From Lunularia cruciata (taxonomy: Eukaryota; Streptophyta; Marchantiopsida; Lunulariales; Lunulariaceae), in assembly GCA_948567375.1 (NCBI GenBank), contig OX419761.1, forward strand, positions 51,772,501-51,836,500: DNA of 64,000 nucleotides, written 5' to 3'. Position numbers and translations under genes: made by a program. The notes beneath the pieces were generated by a model. It ran no database searches, was not told where the DNA came from, and was given only the letters and a program-made list of their open reading frames with translations. Below are positions 33,667 through 46,508 of this stretch, piece after piece. Within the stretch, counting starts at the first letter, position 1, and every line of letters starts with the position of its first letter.

Positions 33667-36600
33667 TGTGGTGCCCACATTTTTTGTTTTTTTCTATTTT
33701 GTTAGCATTTGGAGAAGAAGTAAGCAAGGAAGCCAAATTACAAAGGAAGAATGGACGGATGTGTCTTCAGATGGAATCCGACAAAGTTGACTTTGGGTCG
33801 GAGAATGGAAATACTTAGGGAGTACAAAGAGACAAGTCCAAATATCATTGTCTTTGGATTGAGAAGCAAAGATATGAAGGCCGATATGAAGACCATCTAA
33901 CAACCTTTCTACGTGGCAAGAAAGCACACTTCAAGAAATAGTAGAAGCAAAAGAAGCATGTCTTGATAGTGATAAGACATCAACATGCAGAAGAAGGGGG
34001 AGTCAAGTTTGAAATTGACTCAAGAATGACTGCAATTTGGAGTCATATAAAATTGTGATTGCACAGGGGAAAGTTGAATATGTCAAGTAAATTTCTTGTT
34101 CCTCTAAGTAGTTGTCTTGTAGTAATGCGTGCCAAGAAGCTGATTGAGAGTGAAATTTTCCAAAATCTAGAAGGGGTTAGAGTGTCTTGTCTAGGAGAGG
34201 GAATAGTCTTCTAGTGCCAAAGAACAAGAGAGCAGATCATGGCAAAGAAGGTAAGAAGTTTTGCAATTTGGAGGTTGGATGTTGTGGCAAGGATCAAGGT
34301 CTTGAATAGACTTCCATATTAAGTTCTTAGCATGGAACTGGAATTTCAATTTCCTAGGAGTCATGGCAGAGATAGCTGCCAATAAATGTGCAGAGGGTCC
34401 TGAAGTTGAGGGGAAGAGAGGAAATCCGGCTTGATGGACTGAGGCGGATTGGATGTTAGTGTTGGGGAAGGAAGCAAGAGAACCAACGGGAATCACCTTC
34501 TATCGAGAGTGTGATGCTGTAGAGGAGATTGCTAAAATACACAATTCATTTTTTGCTCCATGTACAACAAATGGTTACAAGGTGGAGTCCTATCAAGACC
34601 CAATTAAGTGAAGTATTGTGGGGACAATAATGGCAATGTTCAAACTAGAAAGAATGACATACGTGAACATGCAGTAGGCGGTCTTCTTCCATCAGATGTT
34701 TGCAGGAGTGAAGGTGAATTGGGCAAAATTTTTTCACCAGCAAACAAGGCAAATGGTTGTCAATTGGAGGACAACTTTGCCTCCACATTATTTCATGCCA
34801 TTTGTAGCACATTTCTACTTTGGGTTGAATTTTCTAATAGCGGAGGAGAAGTGTTGCATGGTGTCACATTTTCATCCTGATTTGAGACAAGAAGCGGATG
34901 CAGAAGAACGACAATACATGGTGCACTTGTGAGCCAATGATGATCACTTCTTGAGAACAAGACAATGGGAGATGGAAGAAGTCGTAAGCTTGAAGACAAA
35001 GATGCGGAATAAACCCAAAGAAGCAAAGTTGCCTCCAGCACAATGAAAGACTTGAAGACTTGTTCAGCGGAGTAAGAAGGTGGTGAGAGAAGAACCTTTG
35101 GGGACCGAGTCTGAAGGGGAGACTGAGTCTAGGGGAGAAGACTCAGAAGAAGCCAAACTCATGTCACAAAGTGGGGAATCCGGAAGTGAGAGTGAGGGTG
35201 AAGACAAAGTTCAGCAGTTGGCTGAAGCAAAAGAAGATGAAGCTTTTCATGCGATGATTGACAATATACCGGGGAATGCAAATCACTGTGTAGCCCTGAT
35301 CATGGAAGAGAAGGTGGCTGAACGTCAGAAGGAGTATCCTACAGGGACTAGTTCAGCAGGTAAGGATGAAGGAAGCTCAAAAGCAATATTGCGGAAGATA
35401 CAAAGATCAAGACTTTGGAAGAAGGAGCCAGCAGAAGAGGTGAAGTACAAAGATGGGGCCAAAGACAAAGAGAACTTTGGAGGGATACAATACTTATCAT
35501 GTGTTGTAACTCCATTATTGGGGTTGCTAAAAGAGTACCAAAAGGTAATTCCACATGATCGCATGAAGGTGACGAATGAGCTGTAGGTGGTGAAGTACTT
35601 GCTGGCTGAAGTAAAGGGCTTGCAATACAGTCTTGAAGACAAAGACAAGCAAGCCCTTTATAGTCTTGAAGACAAAGACTTTCAAGAAGTTGCAAGAGAG
35701 TTTTGAGGCAAGAGGGAAAGAAATGCAAAGTCAAGCCAAAGAATTGAAGGGGCAGACGATGTTGCTGACCAAGATGAAAGAGGAGGTTAGTGATGTGCGC
35801 ATCCAGAGTATTCATGTAAAAGTGATGGCAGCAGTGATGGAGCAGGAGTTAGAAAGCTTGAGGAAGAGTGCAGCCGGGAAGGATCAAGCATGGTATAGAG
35901 AGAGTTGGTGGTCAGACATTGAGAAGAAGAAAGATTGAGAGAGTTGGTATGAAGTGCTGAGTTATAGAGTTCTCAGTATGTGGAGGAGAAGAAGATGCTT
36001 GCTGCTGAGGACGAAGACGAGTTGAAGATGTACCGAGAAGAGTTAAAGGCAGAGCAATCTTGTAGGTATGAGTCGGAATCAGTAGGTGAAGTTGTGGGGA
36101 AATTGAGAGTGATGCTGAGCACAAAGGCTGAAGGAAGATTGGAAGAAGCAAGACTACACGAGTTAAAGTTGCTTGTGCAAGAGATTCAGAAGAGGAGAGC
36201 TAAAGATGTTGATATGAATACTTTTTTAATCCGATTGAGGGAGCGAGTGGATACGAAGATGTTAGAAGTAGGAGGCAATGCCAGTCTCAGATTAGATTTA
36301 GTGAATTTAGAGTTAGAGAGAATTAGAAGTAGTGTGACAGAGGAGAAAAAGTCCAATGTTGTAGAAGTAGGAATTCAAGTGTCTTCGGATCTGACACTTT
36401 AGAGAAAAGTGTGTGGGAGATAAGGAGATAGAAGAGTTACCTATGCTTTCAATTGTAGTTCCTAGTGTAGAAGTAGTAGAAATAGTGAAAGACTTGGTAG
36501 TATCAGATATCAGATATCAGATATAAGGAGAAGTGATAGGAAGATCATCGAGTTTGAAAGCCGATGATGAGGCAAACATCGGATTGGAGTAGTAACAATT

Positions 36601-37317
36601 TTGAGATTTGAAGAGGCAGATATGAAGAGTTGCATTGTCATTTTGGATCTGCAAGTAGGAATAGTTGTTATAGAGTGGTATTTTTGTTAGTAACTGTCAT
36701 TTGCTTCACTATTTAAGAGTGGCATTCGCAGTCATATGTTGTTCAATATTCACATTTTTGAAGATAGATAAAGCAAAGTGCTGATTTTAGTGCTTGTTGG
36801 ATGTTGGATTCTATAGCTTGATCTTCATTTTGTGTGTTTGATCCTGAGTGAAGTGACATCAAAGCAAAGCCTTGATAGATCTGAGAGGAATTGTAGTGTT
36901 GGTGGTATTCTACATTTGTAAGTGAAACATGAAGTTGATGTGAAGCAATTTTGATTGAGGAATTTGTGCCTTCAGTGCAGAGGTGGAACACAATTTTGAG
37001 GCAAAGTCATTTTGTAGTGAAGTGCCGTCTTTGGGAGAATCTGAATCATCACAATTAAGATTTGTTTGGACAGAATTTGCTATGTTGTGATTATGGGTGT
37101 GTGTATTTGTGATAAGATGTCAAGATTAAGTTGTCAAGATTGTGAGCTTGTTACTCTCTTTTGGGTGTAGTTGCTACTTGAGAGATTAAAGACAAAATCA
37201 AGAAGAACTACATGTTAATGTTTGACTTTGTATTTGGACATTTCTGACTAGTATCTCTTTGAGAACAAACTTTACTTACCTGATTACCGCAAAAGTGATA
37301 TTTGCTAGGTTGTCACA
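33667..37317 (+). mobile_element. Family F LTR c
   Basis: Runs from 'tgtggtgcccacattttttg' to 'ttgctaggttgtcaca', 3651 bp, both ends intact. The U3 ORF runs from about 34238 to 36590, a TATA-like 'tatttaag' is at 36710, and R/U5 follows. The flanks (taaat / gaaac) do not duplicate, so this is either the 3' LTR of the element begun by LTR b with nearly all its interior lost, or an independent insertion with lost duplications. Confidence 0.85.
34238..36590 (+). pseudogene. F U3 ORF, copy c (broken)
   Basis: In order: an N-terminal block starting at an ATG with 'FAIWRLDVVARIKVLNRL'; a domain core (34600-34930) with 'MPFVAHFYFGLNFL'; an acidic Ser/Glu stretch (35080-35586, 168 codons open); and a coiled coil (35633-35938, 35980-36402). 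At least four stops or frame changes occur. The order matches copy f on the minus strand. The protein is not recognised. A distant relation to plant transposon-associated domains of unknown function is possible but unproven. Confidence 0.65.
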
Positions 37318-37333
37318 GAAACATAAGGCGTGT

Positions 37334-38812
37334 TGTGGTACCCACATTTTTTGGTTTTGGATAGTTTCAAGGAAGTTTTGAAGAAGAAGTATGTTAGTCT
37401 AAGGAGGGCTAAACGGGAAAGAAATAAGAAGTGTGTGTTGGGAGACAAACCCAAAGTCTACCTTGAGTCAAGACCAAAGGACCCAAGATGGACAAAAGAG
37501 GAAGAAAAGAAGGGGACTTTGTATTGAGCAAGGTAGTCTGATCCAAAGAACCTATAACAAACTTCTTTAGAGTTGGAAAATCAAGAAAGTACAATGGGAA
37601 GAAAGTAATGACCTCAAGATCAAGAAGTTCTTGATAGTGACAAGAAATAACCCCACAAAAATCAGTGATTGGAGCGGAGAACAATTGAAGAATGACCAAT
37701 CAGTGCAAGACTATAAAATTGAGAGTTTTGCAAGGAAGCAACGCAATGTCCAGATGCTACCATGTCCCTATTCAGAGTCAACCCAAAGTAATGCAAATTG
37801 CAAATCCATAGGAAGACAAGTGGGTTAGGATCTTGAGAACAATCTTCTACAAGAAGAAGGTGAGGAAACAAATGATGGCCCCAAAAGTGAGTAAGCAGAG
37901 TGCGGTGAGGGGACTTGCAATTTGTAGATTAGAAGTAGTAGCGCAGATCAAGGTCTTGGCGAGACTTTGCATCACTTTCCTGGCCTTGAATTGGAACTTC
38001 AGTTTTCCAGGTTTCATGGTAGAAATCATAGCCAACAATTGAAAGGATGGGCCAAAGCACAAGGGAAAGAGAGGAAATCCGGTTTAATGGACTGAGTTGG
38101 ATTGGAGAATAGTCTTGGAGAGAGAAGTAGGAGAGGACCACCTTCTATTGGAAGTGTGATGCTTCAGAAGAGATTGCCAAGATGAGAAACTTGTTCAATC
38201 AACCTCACACCAAGAATGGGTATAAGATGGATAGTTATAGAGACCCCAAGAGGAGAGGGATTGTAAGCGTGATGATGGTAATGTTCAAGCCGAAGCAAAC
38301 CACCTATGTTACGATGCAACAAGCAGTGTTCTTGCACCAAATGTTTGCAAGAGAGGCAATAGATTGGGCAAAATGTCTGCATCAGCAAGTGGGGCAGATG
38401 ACCTTGGGTTGGAGAATAGACATGCCACCGCATTATTTTGTGCCATTTGTAGCTCATTTCTATCTTGGGTTGAGGTTGCTGACTTTGGAAGAAAGAAACC
38501 AAATGTGCTTGCACTTTCATCGAGATTTGCGGAAGGAGGCGGATGCGGATGAACAATATTACATGGAGAGGATGAAAGACAAGGATGAGTACTACAAGGA
38601 AAATGGGAAGGATAGAATTTTAGCAATTTACATCCCAAGGGCCAAGAAGAGAACTAAGCTAGAAAGTTGCCTTGTGACAATTTAGCCACAAAAGGTGCAA
38701 AAGCTTAACCCAATGGCAGTGATGGTGAAAATGAAGGAATCCATGCTAGAATCCAAAGGAGAGTCCAAAGGGGAAACCAGATCAAAGGGAGAAGCATCGA
38801 GAGAAGAAGAAG
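37334..38812 (+). mobile_element. Family F LTR d (5' part), interrupted
   Basis: Begins 'tgtggtacccacattttttg' only 16 bp after LTR c ends, and runs through the first half of the U3 ORF. It is cut at 38812 by the minus-strand F element. Its remainder should lie beyond the right edge of the window. Confidence 0.85.
37872..38685 (+). pseudogene. F U3 ORF, copy d, N-terminal half
   Basis: The best-preserved N-terminal domain on the + strand. 'RGLAICRLEVVAQIKVLARL' and 'FSFPGFMVEIIANN' are followed, after a stop, by a 167-codon open frame (38182-38685) with 'NGYKMDSYRDPKRRGIVSVM', 'MPPHYFVPFVAHFYLGLRLL' and 'DLRKEADADEQYYM'. The same blocks appear in copies c, e and f with many substitutions but the same spacing. 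The copy ends at the junction with the F element. Confidence 0.7.
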
Positions 38813-39349
38813 TGTGACAACCCGGCAAATATCACTTTTGCGGTAATCGAGTAAGTAAAGTTCATTCTCATAGAGATACGAGTCAAAATTGGTCAAACAC
38901 AAAGCAAAGTAACAATTTAGTTCTTCTTGGTTGCATCTTTAATCTCTCAGGTAGAACCACACCCAAAAGAGAGTAACAAGCACTGACTCGCAATCTTGTC
39001 ACAAATTAACACTTCTTAATCACAACTCCATCAAATCTTTCCAAACAATCTTGATTGTGATGATCCAGGCTCTCCCAAAAACAACACTTCATTGCAAATC
39101 GACTTTGCCTCAGAATTGTGTTCCACCCTTCCACTGAAGGCACAACTTCCTCAATCAAATTGCTTCATATCAACATTGCGCTGCACTCACAAATGCAGAA
39201 TACTACCAACACTACAATTCCTCTCAGATCTGCCAAGGCATTGCTTCGATTGCACTTCACTCAAGATCAAACACATAGAATGAAGATCAAGGTTATGGAA
39301 TCTAACATCTAACAAGCACACTGATTTGCACTTCAAAATTCTTCCAACA

Positions 39350-39400
39350 CTCACAAACACAAACACAAACACAAACACAAACACAAACACAAACACAAAA
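39350..39400. repeat. (CACAAA)n microsatellite in the F LTR
   Basis: About eight copies of 'cacaaa', in the R/U5 part of LTR e. Other F LTRs have one or two units here. Confidence 0.9.
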
Positions 39401-41307
39401 TTGATACTCAAAATTAAGCTCAAACGACGAGCACTACTTCACAACACTTTGCTTTATCTATTCTCAGAAATTATGAGCATTGAACAACATAAGACTGCAA
39501 ATGCTACTATTAAATAGTGAAGCAAACAATAGTTCTAACAACTATACCGTTTCCTAACAACTATACCGTTTCCTAACAACTTTTCTAACCTGCAAATCCA
39601 AAATGACAATGCGCCTCTTCATATCTACATCTTCAAATCTCAAAACTGTTACTACTCCAATCCAATGGCTACATCTTCCTCGGCTTTTAAACCCGAAGTA
39701 ACTTCACTCACTACTACTCTGTCCTTGGGTTTCATAACTCCTAATTCCTCTACTAATTCTAACATTACTCTTTCCTAATCTGCAATTCCACTAGTGGATA
39801 ATCCTTCTAAACCTCTATCTCCTGACCCACTCTTCTCTAATATCTCCAGTGGTAACTCCAAAGATATATGGACTCATATGTCATCTACCTTGGGTTTTGG
39901 TTTTACATCCTTCTAAAGTTTATCTATCTCTAATTTCACCAAGTTTAATCTAATCGTGATATTATCTTCCACTTCTAATTTCTTCCTGTCTACACGAGTT
40001 TTGAGATTGATAAGTAAAGCATTCAAATATTTGTCCTTTGCATTTCATCTCCTCATCTCCTGTACCAACAACTTCAACTTGTGTAGCCGTGTCTCTTCAA
40101 TTTTCACACTGGCTTCTATACTTAACATCACGTTCATCTTGATCACAATCTCCTTCAATGGCTCCAATTGCATTTTTCTCTCCCGTTCTCAATCTGCAAG
40201 CCAATCTTCTATGTACATTGCTAATTCCGCTTTGAACTTGGCTTTCACAATCTCCTTCTCTTTCTCCTTCTGCACAATCTTCTCCTCCTGATTGCGAAGT
40301 AACTCTCTTAACCTTTCCTCCTCTCTATATCTTGCTGTCAACTCTCTTTGCCAGAGCTGCTTCTTCTCTTCTACACTCTCCATCACTCTATCAAGCTATT
40401 GCTCTTTTTCCGCTACTCTTGCCATAGCATGTATAATTTCTAATCTCAAATCAGCAAACTACTGCTTCAAGATTTTGTACTCAGCTACTTGCCTTTCCCT
40501 TGCTATGTCACTTTGCTCTATGAGTCCTCTCTACTCCTTGCTTCTCTCTTCAAGTTCTCAATCACTTGATTCAGCACTACAACATCTACTCATAGTACTT
40601 CCCTTTCCTTGTCACCTCGGGTTATATTTTTCTTCAACTCTGAGTTCTCTTCTTCCAAGCGAGCTAACACCTGCAATACAATCTTCACCTCCGGACACTT
40701 TGACTGCATCTCCTTCTTCTTGTGCTCTAACTTCACCAACAATGGGCACACAACCTCCCATAGATACTCTACTCCTTCACTTGGAATTACCTTGGCTTGC
40801 GGACTTATCTCCTTCTTTGTCTCTTCCTCTCTCAATACTTGCCTTCTTAGCCGCAATCGCCTTATAGGAATGGATTTATCGCTCCCCAAACTTCCACTCT
40901 CCACTTCTCTCACATTACTTGGCCCCACATCATACTTCACCCTTTGTCTAGAACAGACTCCCCTCTAAATTGTAACTCTCTTTTCCTCCTGCTCTGGAAC
41001 TTTGTCTTCCAGTTTTGAGTTATCTTTCTCCGCCGTCTCCATCTTAGCTTTCTGCTCTTTGGGTACCAACTGCATCTCTCCGCCATCCTCACTGTCCCCA
41101 CTCTGCAGCATGAACTCAGGTTCTTCCTCCTTCTCTGAGTCTTTGGACTTGCACTCAGCCTCTCCTTTCGACTCTTCATCCAATGACCCAATCACTACCA
41201 ATTCTTTCCTCGAGTTCACTCTTGTGGCTTTCCGAGGTCACACCTTCTCTACTTCTTCTTCTTCTCCTTGTCGACTCCTCTTCTTTGACTTTGGAGTACT
41301 CACCTTT

Positions 41308-42047
41308 TGTAATACTCCGAGACAAGAGAAGAGAGAGAAACACAAATTACACACTCAACATTCGGTCCCCAAAGGAGCACCTTCTCTTTATTATATAGAC
41401 AAAGAGGATCTCCTCCAAGGAAGCTCCACCATAGGATTAGGCACACAGATAGGTGACCTTTCACCAAGCTCCACCCTTGGATTACTTACTTGGATGGGTG
41501 ACATGTCGGTCTAGGTCCTATCTGGTTGGTCAAACAAGCTTTGACCGGAGAGAATCTTTTAGGGAATCTTCCTGTAGGAGTCTCAGAATCAGGTGAGTAA
41601 GGTACCATTGGAAAGTTCTTGACAAGAAAAACCAAGGGGGTGGGAAGGCCCACCTTTCCTCCATTGAGGAGGGGGAGCATCTGTACATTTTTGAGGCCTA
41701 ATTCACCCGTTTAGGCCTCTTAAATTGCCTTCAAAGATTTCAAGCATATTTTGGTTCCTACTCTATTAGTAGAAGTCCCCTTTTGGTGATACCTCTTTCT
41801 GATCTGTTTAGTCCATCATGTGTAACATCTTTCCAAATGTTACCAAACCAATTCTCACCTTTAAATCATATGTCTAGCTATTGGTTCTAAGGTTCTCAAG
41901 TCTATTTTGGTTTCTATTCTATTTCTAGAAGTACTCTTTTGGTGATACTTCTATCTGATCTATGTTGACCATCATGTATAACATCATTCTAGATGTTACT
42001 GAAGCAAATTTCACATCTAGATCATACGGCTAGCTCTTGGTATTACA
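41308..42047 (-). repeat. Family C 3' LTR
   Basis: 740 bp, ends 'tgtaatac...' and '...tattaca' on either strand (short inverted ends). It contains two adjacent copies of a 156-bp unit (41749-41904 and 41905-42040), the second of which reaches the LTR edge. Confidence 0.9.
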
Positions 42048-42063
42048 GACCTCCCTCCTTTTA
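42048..42063 (-). promoter_or_regulatory. Polypurine tract, family C
   Basis: On the minus strand 'cttaaaaggagggaggtc' directly precedes the 3' LTR. It overlaps the stop codon of the chromodomain frame. Confidence 0.75.
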
Positions 42064-43450
42064 AGACGCAACGTCCTCGTTGTGCAATTGTTGCTCAAAT
42101 GCTTGCACCAACACCGGTGCATTTGTCAAATTGGCAGCGGGCTCCCAGGTTGCTTCATAGAGGGGGTAACCTTTCCACTATACTAGATAGTCCACCCGCA
42201 AATGGCGAGTACCACGTATGCATTTTTGGAGAATACGCTCCACTTCATATTCCTCTGTGCTATCAATGAGTGTTGGACAAGGTCAAATGTCTTGGGTAGA
42301 ATGACCTTGGCCTGAGCGGGAAGCATATCTGCATAGTAGGAAAACATGGAACATGGGATGGATCTTCATGTGTGGTTGTAGCTCAAGGTGATAGGCCATA
42401 GCACCGTCGCAACGAAGAATCAAGAAAGGCTCAATAAAATGAGGTTTGAGCTTAGGAGGACCAACTAATGTGAGGTTGGTTGTTGATAGCCTCACTTGAT
42501 CCCCAACATTGAACTCCATGTGCCTATGGTGTGCATCAGCATATTGCTTCTGTTGATTTTGTGCAATCTATAATCTATGCTTGGCGCTCTCCACCCCTTT
42601 GTTGGATTCTAGAAACAAACGTGTTGAATGCATTGACCTTGGTAGCTATTGGACGGTTCTTCATCAAGCTAGAAGGTGTGAAAGGATGCTCACCATACAT
42701 GAGGAAGAACAGAGTGACTTGGGTGGATGCATTCACTGAGTTGTTGTAAGCAAATTCCACCAACGGGAGTAGGATGTCCCACCTTTCTTGCTCTTCTAAG
42801 GTGAAGCCGCGTAACATGTCTTCAATCGTGCAATTAGCCCGCTTTTTTTGGCCATTTGTTTGTGGGTGGTAAGCTGTGGACATGGCCAACTTGGTTTTGA
42901 AGAACCCAAAGAGTGTTTGCTAAAACAAACTGGTGAATTGAGTGCCTCTATCAATGATAATACTCTAGACAAGCCATGGTGAGAGAAGACTGCATCTAAG
43001 TATAATTGAGCTAGTTGTGGAGCGGTCACATCCTTGGTAGTAGGGCGTACATGAATCATTTTGCTGAGCCAGTCCACAAAGACTACAATAGAGTCAAACT
43101 GTGAGATGGTCTTGGGTAATTCACAAATGAGATCCATACTCACTTGTTCCCAACATTGGGTAGGCGTGGAGAGAGGTTGAAGGAGCCCTGCAGGAGCTTG
43201 ATTAGAAACTTTGTTCCATTGACAAAGTAGGCAACTGTGCACATAGTCCATCACGTCATTGCTCATCTTAGGCCAATAGTAATGGCGTTGGATTGCATCC
43301 AAGGTCTTGTCCACTCCAACATGACTTGCAATGGCCAAATCATGACATTCCGCTAGAATGGTGGTGCACAATTTTGGGACATTTGGGATCCATAATCTGC
43401 CATCACAAAAAGTGAGTCCTTGGATGCTAGTGATGCCTTTGGATGATTGC
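42064..43450 (-). pseudogene. Family C integrase with chromodomain
   Basis: The zinc-binding part reads 'ILAECHDLAIASHVGVDKTL' and 'CLLCQWNKVSNQAPAG'. The core starts at 'WEQVSMDLICELPKT' (first Asp). A frameshift near 42960 moves 'IIIDRGTQF' (second Asp) out of frame. The Glu block reads 'STAYHPQTNGQKKRAN', with Lys where the catalytic Glu should be, so strand transfer is abolished. The GPY/F module is at 42519-42283. The chromodomain (42265-42064) contains 'EYEVERILQKCIRGTRH' and 'WKGYPLYEATWEP', with one in-frame TAG before the first W. Confidence 0.85.
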
Positions 43451-43599
43451 GCTTCTACAATCTATGGATCAGTTTTTGTAGCAGCCAAGATCTCTGGCCA
43501 AAATTCAGGGTTAATCTTAACCTCTGCCACCAAGTTGTTTACCATTGACATGCGGGTGAATGCATCTGCAAGTTGCTTCTTCCCTTCCATGCAAGTGAT

Positions 43600-44900
43600 T
43601 GTCATATTGAAGCATTTTTGCCACTCTACTTATTGAATCTGGTGACAAGATAGATCCTTCTGCGTCTCAAGGTAGACTAGAGGTTTGTGGTCTATCTCTA
43701 TTACAAATGCCTTTTTGCCCAGATAGTGCGTCCAATGCTTGGTTGCCAAAACAATGGCCAGCTCTTTTTGTCCTGTGGTGTGGTAGTTGCGCTCCACTGG
43801 TAACAACTTTCAAGAGAAATATGCAATTGGATGCCATCCATCATGCCACTCTTGTTGTAGGACTGCTTCTATTGCTACACTTGATGCATCTGTAGCCAAC
43901 TTGATTGGACGTTTTGGGTCATACTACTTCAAGATTGGTGCATGTAGCAAGACATCTTTCAATTCTTGTGTGGTTCCCCATGTCCACTTCTTCTCCTTGC
44001 CACGTAGTGTTGTTAAAGGGTGTGCAACCTTGGAGAAGTCCTTGATAAATCTACGATAGAATCTAGTCAACCCCAAGAAGCTCTTGAGTTGAGTCTGATC
44101 TTCTAGGGCACTCCATTTTTGAATGACTTTTATTTTATCTGTCAATACTTGAATGCCCTCTACACTTACTCTATGCCCCAAGTATTCTACTTCAGACTTG
44201 CCAAACTTGCACTTTGAGATTTTGGCGTACAATCTATTCTGTCTTAGAATCTAGAGGACCTCTCATAGATGTTGTTTTTGTTCCATCATCATGCTACTAT
44301 ATACTATGATATCATCCAAGAAGATGATAACAAACTTATCCAAGTATGGATGTAATATGTCATTTATTAGACTCATGAAAGTGGCAGGTGCATTGATGAG
44401 GCCAAAAGGTATCACAAGATACTCAAAGTGGCCATACCTAGTTTGAAAGGCAGTTTTGTACACATCCTCCTCTGCAATTTGGATTTGATTGTAACCACTC
44501 CGCAAGTCTAATTTGGTGAAGTATCTCGCTCCATGGAGTTGATCAAACAAGCAATTCCTACAAGGTAAGGGGTATTTTTTCTTCACTGTTTGTTGATTGA
44601 GACCTCGATAGTCAATGCACATGCGCATTGTACTATCTTTCTTCTTCACAAACAAGACAAGAGCCCCATATGGTGATACACTAGGTTGGATGAACCCCTT
44701 CTGCAACATCTCCTCAATTTGAGTCTTACACTCCTCCAACTCTTGAAATGATAGGCAATATGGGGCCTTACAAGGAGGTGTCTTCCTCGGGAGTGTCTCA
44801 ATTTTATGATCTACTCTCCTTTTTGGTGGTAATCTTGAGGGTAGATCATCAAGAAAGACATCTTAAAATTCATCTACCACAGCCTTCAATTTCTCAAGAA
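43600..44900 (-). pseudogene. Family C reverse transcriptase and RNase H
   Basis: The RT frame (44739-44263, 158 codons open) has '[20 protein letters not shown]', '[19 protein letters not shown]', '[13 protein letters not shown]' and the catalytic '[11 protein letters not shown]'. The thumb continues at 44232-43924 ('SKCKFGKSEVEYLGHRV', 'FLGLTRFYRRFIKDF'). RNase H follows with 'LATDASSVAIEAVLQ', 'GQKELAIVLATKHW' and 'EIDHKPLVYLET'. A stop after 'MEQKQHL' and another in RNase H break the polyprotein; otherwise it is well kept. Confidence 0.85.
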
Positions 44901-45059
44901 TTTGTCTATCAAGTTTTGCATTCTGGACTTCTCTTATTAGACCCATGAAACATCTATCGGTCTTACAGACAGTTGTCGTCCCTATGACATATAGAGGTAG
45001 ATCCTGCCTGGGTGATTTTTCTTTAACCCCAATGATTGACCATTGGTGGGTTCTCACTA

Positions 45060-46508
45060 CTTTCTTCTTCTAATCTACCATAGGGTTGTAATGTTCTATC
45101 CATGGCATGCTTAAGATTGCATCATAACGAGCTAATTGTATCACTTGCCACTCAATTGCTTCTTGATATTCTCCTACAGAGAGTGTGACCCGTCTAGGTA
45201 ATGATTCAATTGTCTTTGTTTGCCCGTTAGGCAAATCTACTTCTTCACTCCCATCTCTCTCTAGATCCGTTCATAATCTTATTGCAATACAGCAAGATAA
45301 GAAATTCTCTATTGCTCCCGAATTGATTATACTCTCACTTGATTGCCTTCTAGGACTCCATACACAACAATCAATTGTGAGGTTGCCTTTTGGGATCTTT
45401 GCACATTAGTCTTCTTCCTTATTGAGCCAATAAGGTTGCGAGGTACATTTATTGGCAATCGTTGTTTTCTGAAGTGTTTTCCACCTCCTCCTCTTCAACG
45501 CACCTCTCCATGTTGTTCAAAGATTGCCTGTATGAAGGCCGAGGGCCTCTAGAGAAACGAGTGTGACAGTTGGTAGATATGTGCCCAATACGGCCACAAT
45601 TGTAACAACGGTGTTGTTCTCCTTGAGTTCCATCTCTTCGTTTTTCTACCCGTCCACGCTCTCCTTGAAGCGGTCGTGCTCCTTGATCTTGAAATCAAAG
45701 GTTGCCCAATTCCATCGGTACGGGTCCACCCATGTGTGGCATTTCTGCTTGATAATGTTGAGGTGGAACTACTCTTTCACCTCCAATGCTCCTACTATTC
45801 TTTGTGCACAAGCAATGGCTTCAAATACCGTGCGAGGATTTTGCACCATGACTTCTTGGCAAATCTGCTCCTTTAACCCTCGTTTGAAATTGTCAAGAGC
45901 CTTTGCTAGACTCATGTCGGTTATTGTGACTTATAGATCCAGAAATGCCTCCACATAATCATGTACGTTGTTCTTTTGTCTCAATCCCCATAGTCGGGTT
46001 TGAGCCATCTGCACAAAATCCACCAATTGGAAATTCTTCAACAATCCTGCTTGCATTGATATCCATGTGACCTCCCTTCTCTCTGCCAACATGGATCATT
46101 CCCAAGCATCATACCATGTGAGGGCTTTATTGGTCAAGTACTCACATCCAAACACACATGCAACATGCTTCGTGATCTCTGTTGAGAACAATCGGAAATA
46201 TTGATTCATTCTCAAGATCCAATTTCCACTACTCCCATTATACGCTGCCCCTTGTAAGGCTCAATGTTGCAAGTCTTCTTTATCTAGAGTAGCAATGTGG
46301 CTTCATTGTTGATAGGGTTCATAAGTATAGGTGCCTCTCCAAGTACTTCAGTCATAGGTATTGGGTTTTGAGATGGCTCTTCTTCTTGCATGGCTTGATT
46401 GAGGATCTGCACTTGACTTTGTAATGTCTCCATGGTCATCTTAATCTCTCAAAATTCATTCAACATCCCTTGCATTCCTTGCACCAGCTCTTGCAATTGT
46501 GGATCCAT
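45060..46508 (-). pseudogene. Family C gag and protease
   Basis: Gag begins near the ATG at 46508 ('MDPQLQELVQGMQGMLNEF'), with several stops through the capsid part. The nucleocapsid has a CCHC knuckle at about 45605-45562 ('CYNCGRIGHISTNC'). The protease region follows, ending 'ILSMPWIEHYNPMVD' near 45070. The protease active-site block lies around 45400 but is hard to read because of frame changes. Confidence 0.7.

Noticed and set aside
39350-39400. CRISPR-like or satellite array
   Set aside because: A simple six-base microsatellite within an LTR, with no spacers.
40002-41514. Long Ser/Leu-rich + strand frames (up to 191 codons, including 40292-40867 and 41002-41514)
   Set aside because: These are antisense shadows of the acidic and coiled-coil U3 ORF, whose Glu/Lys codons read as Ser/Leu on the other strand.
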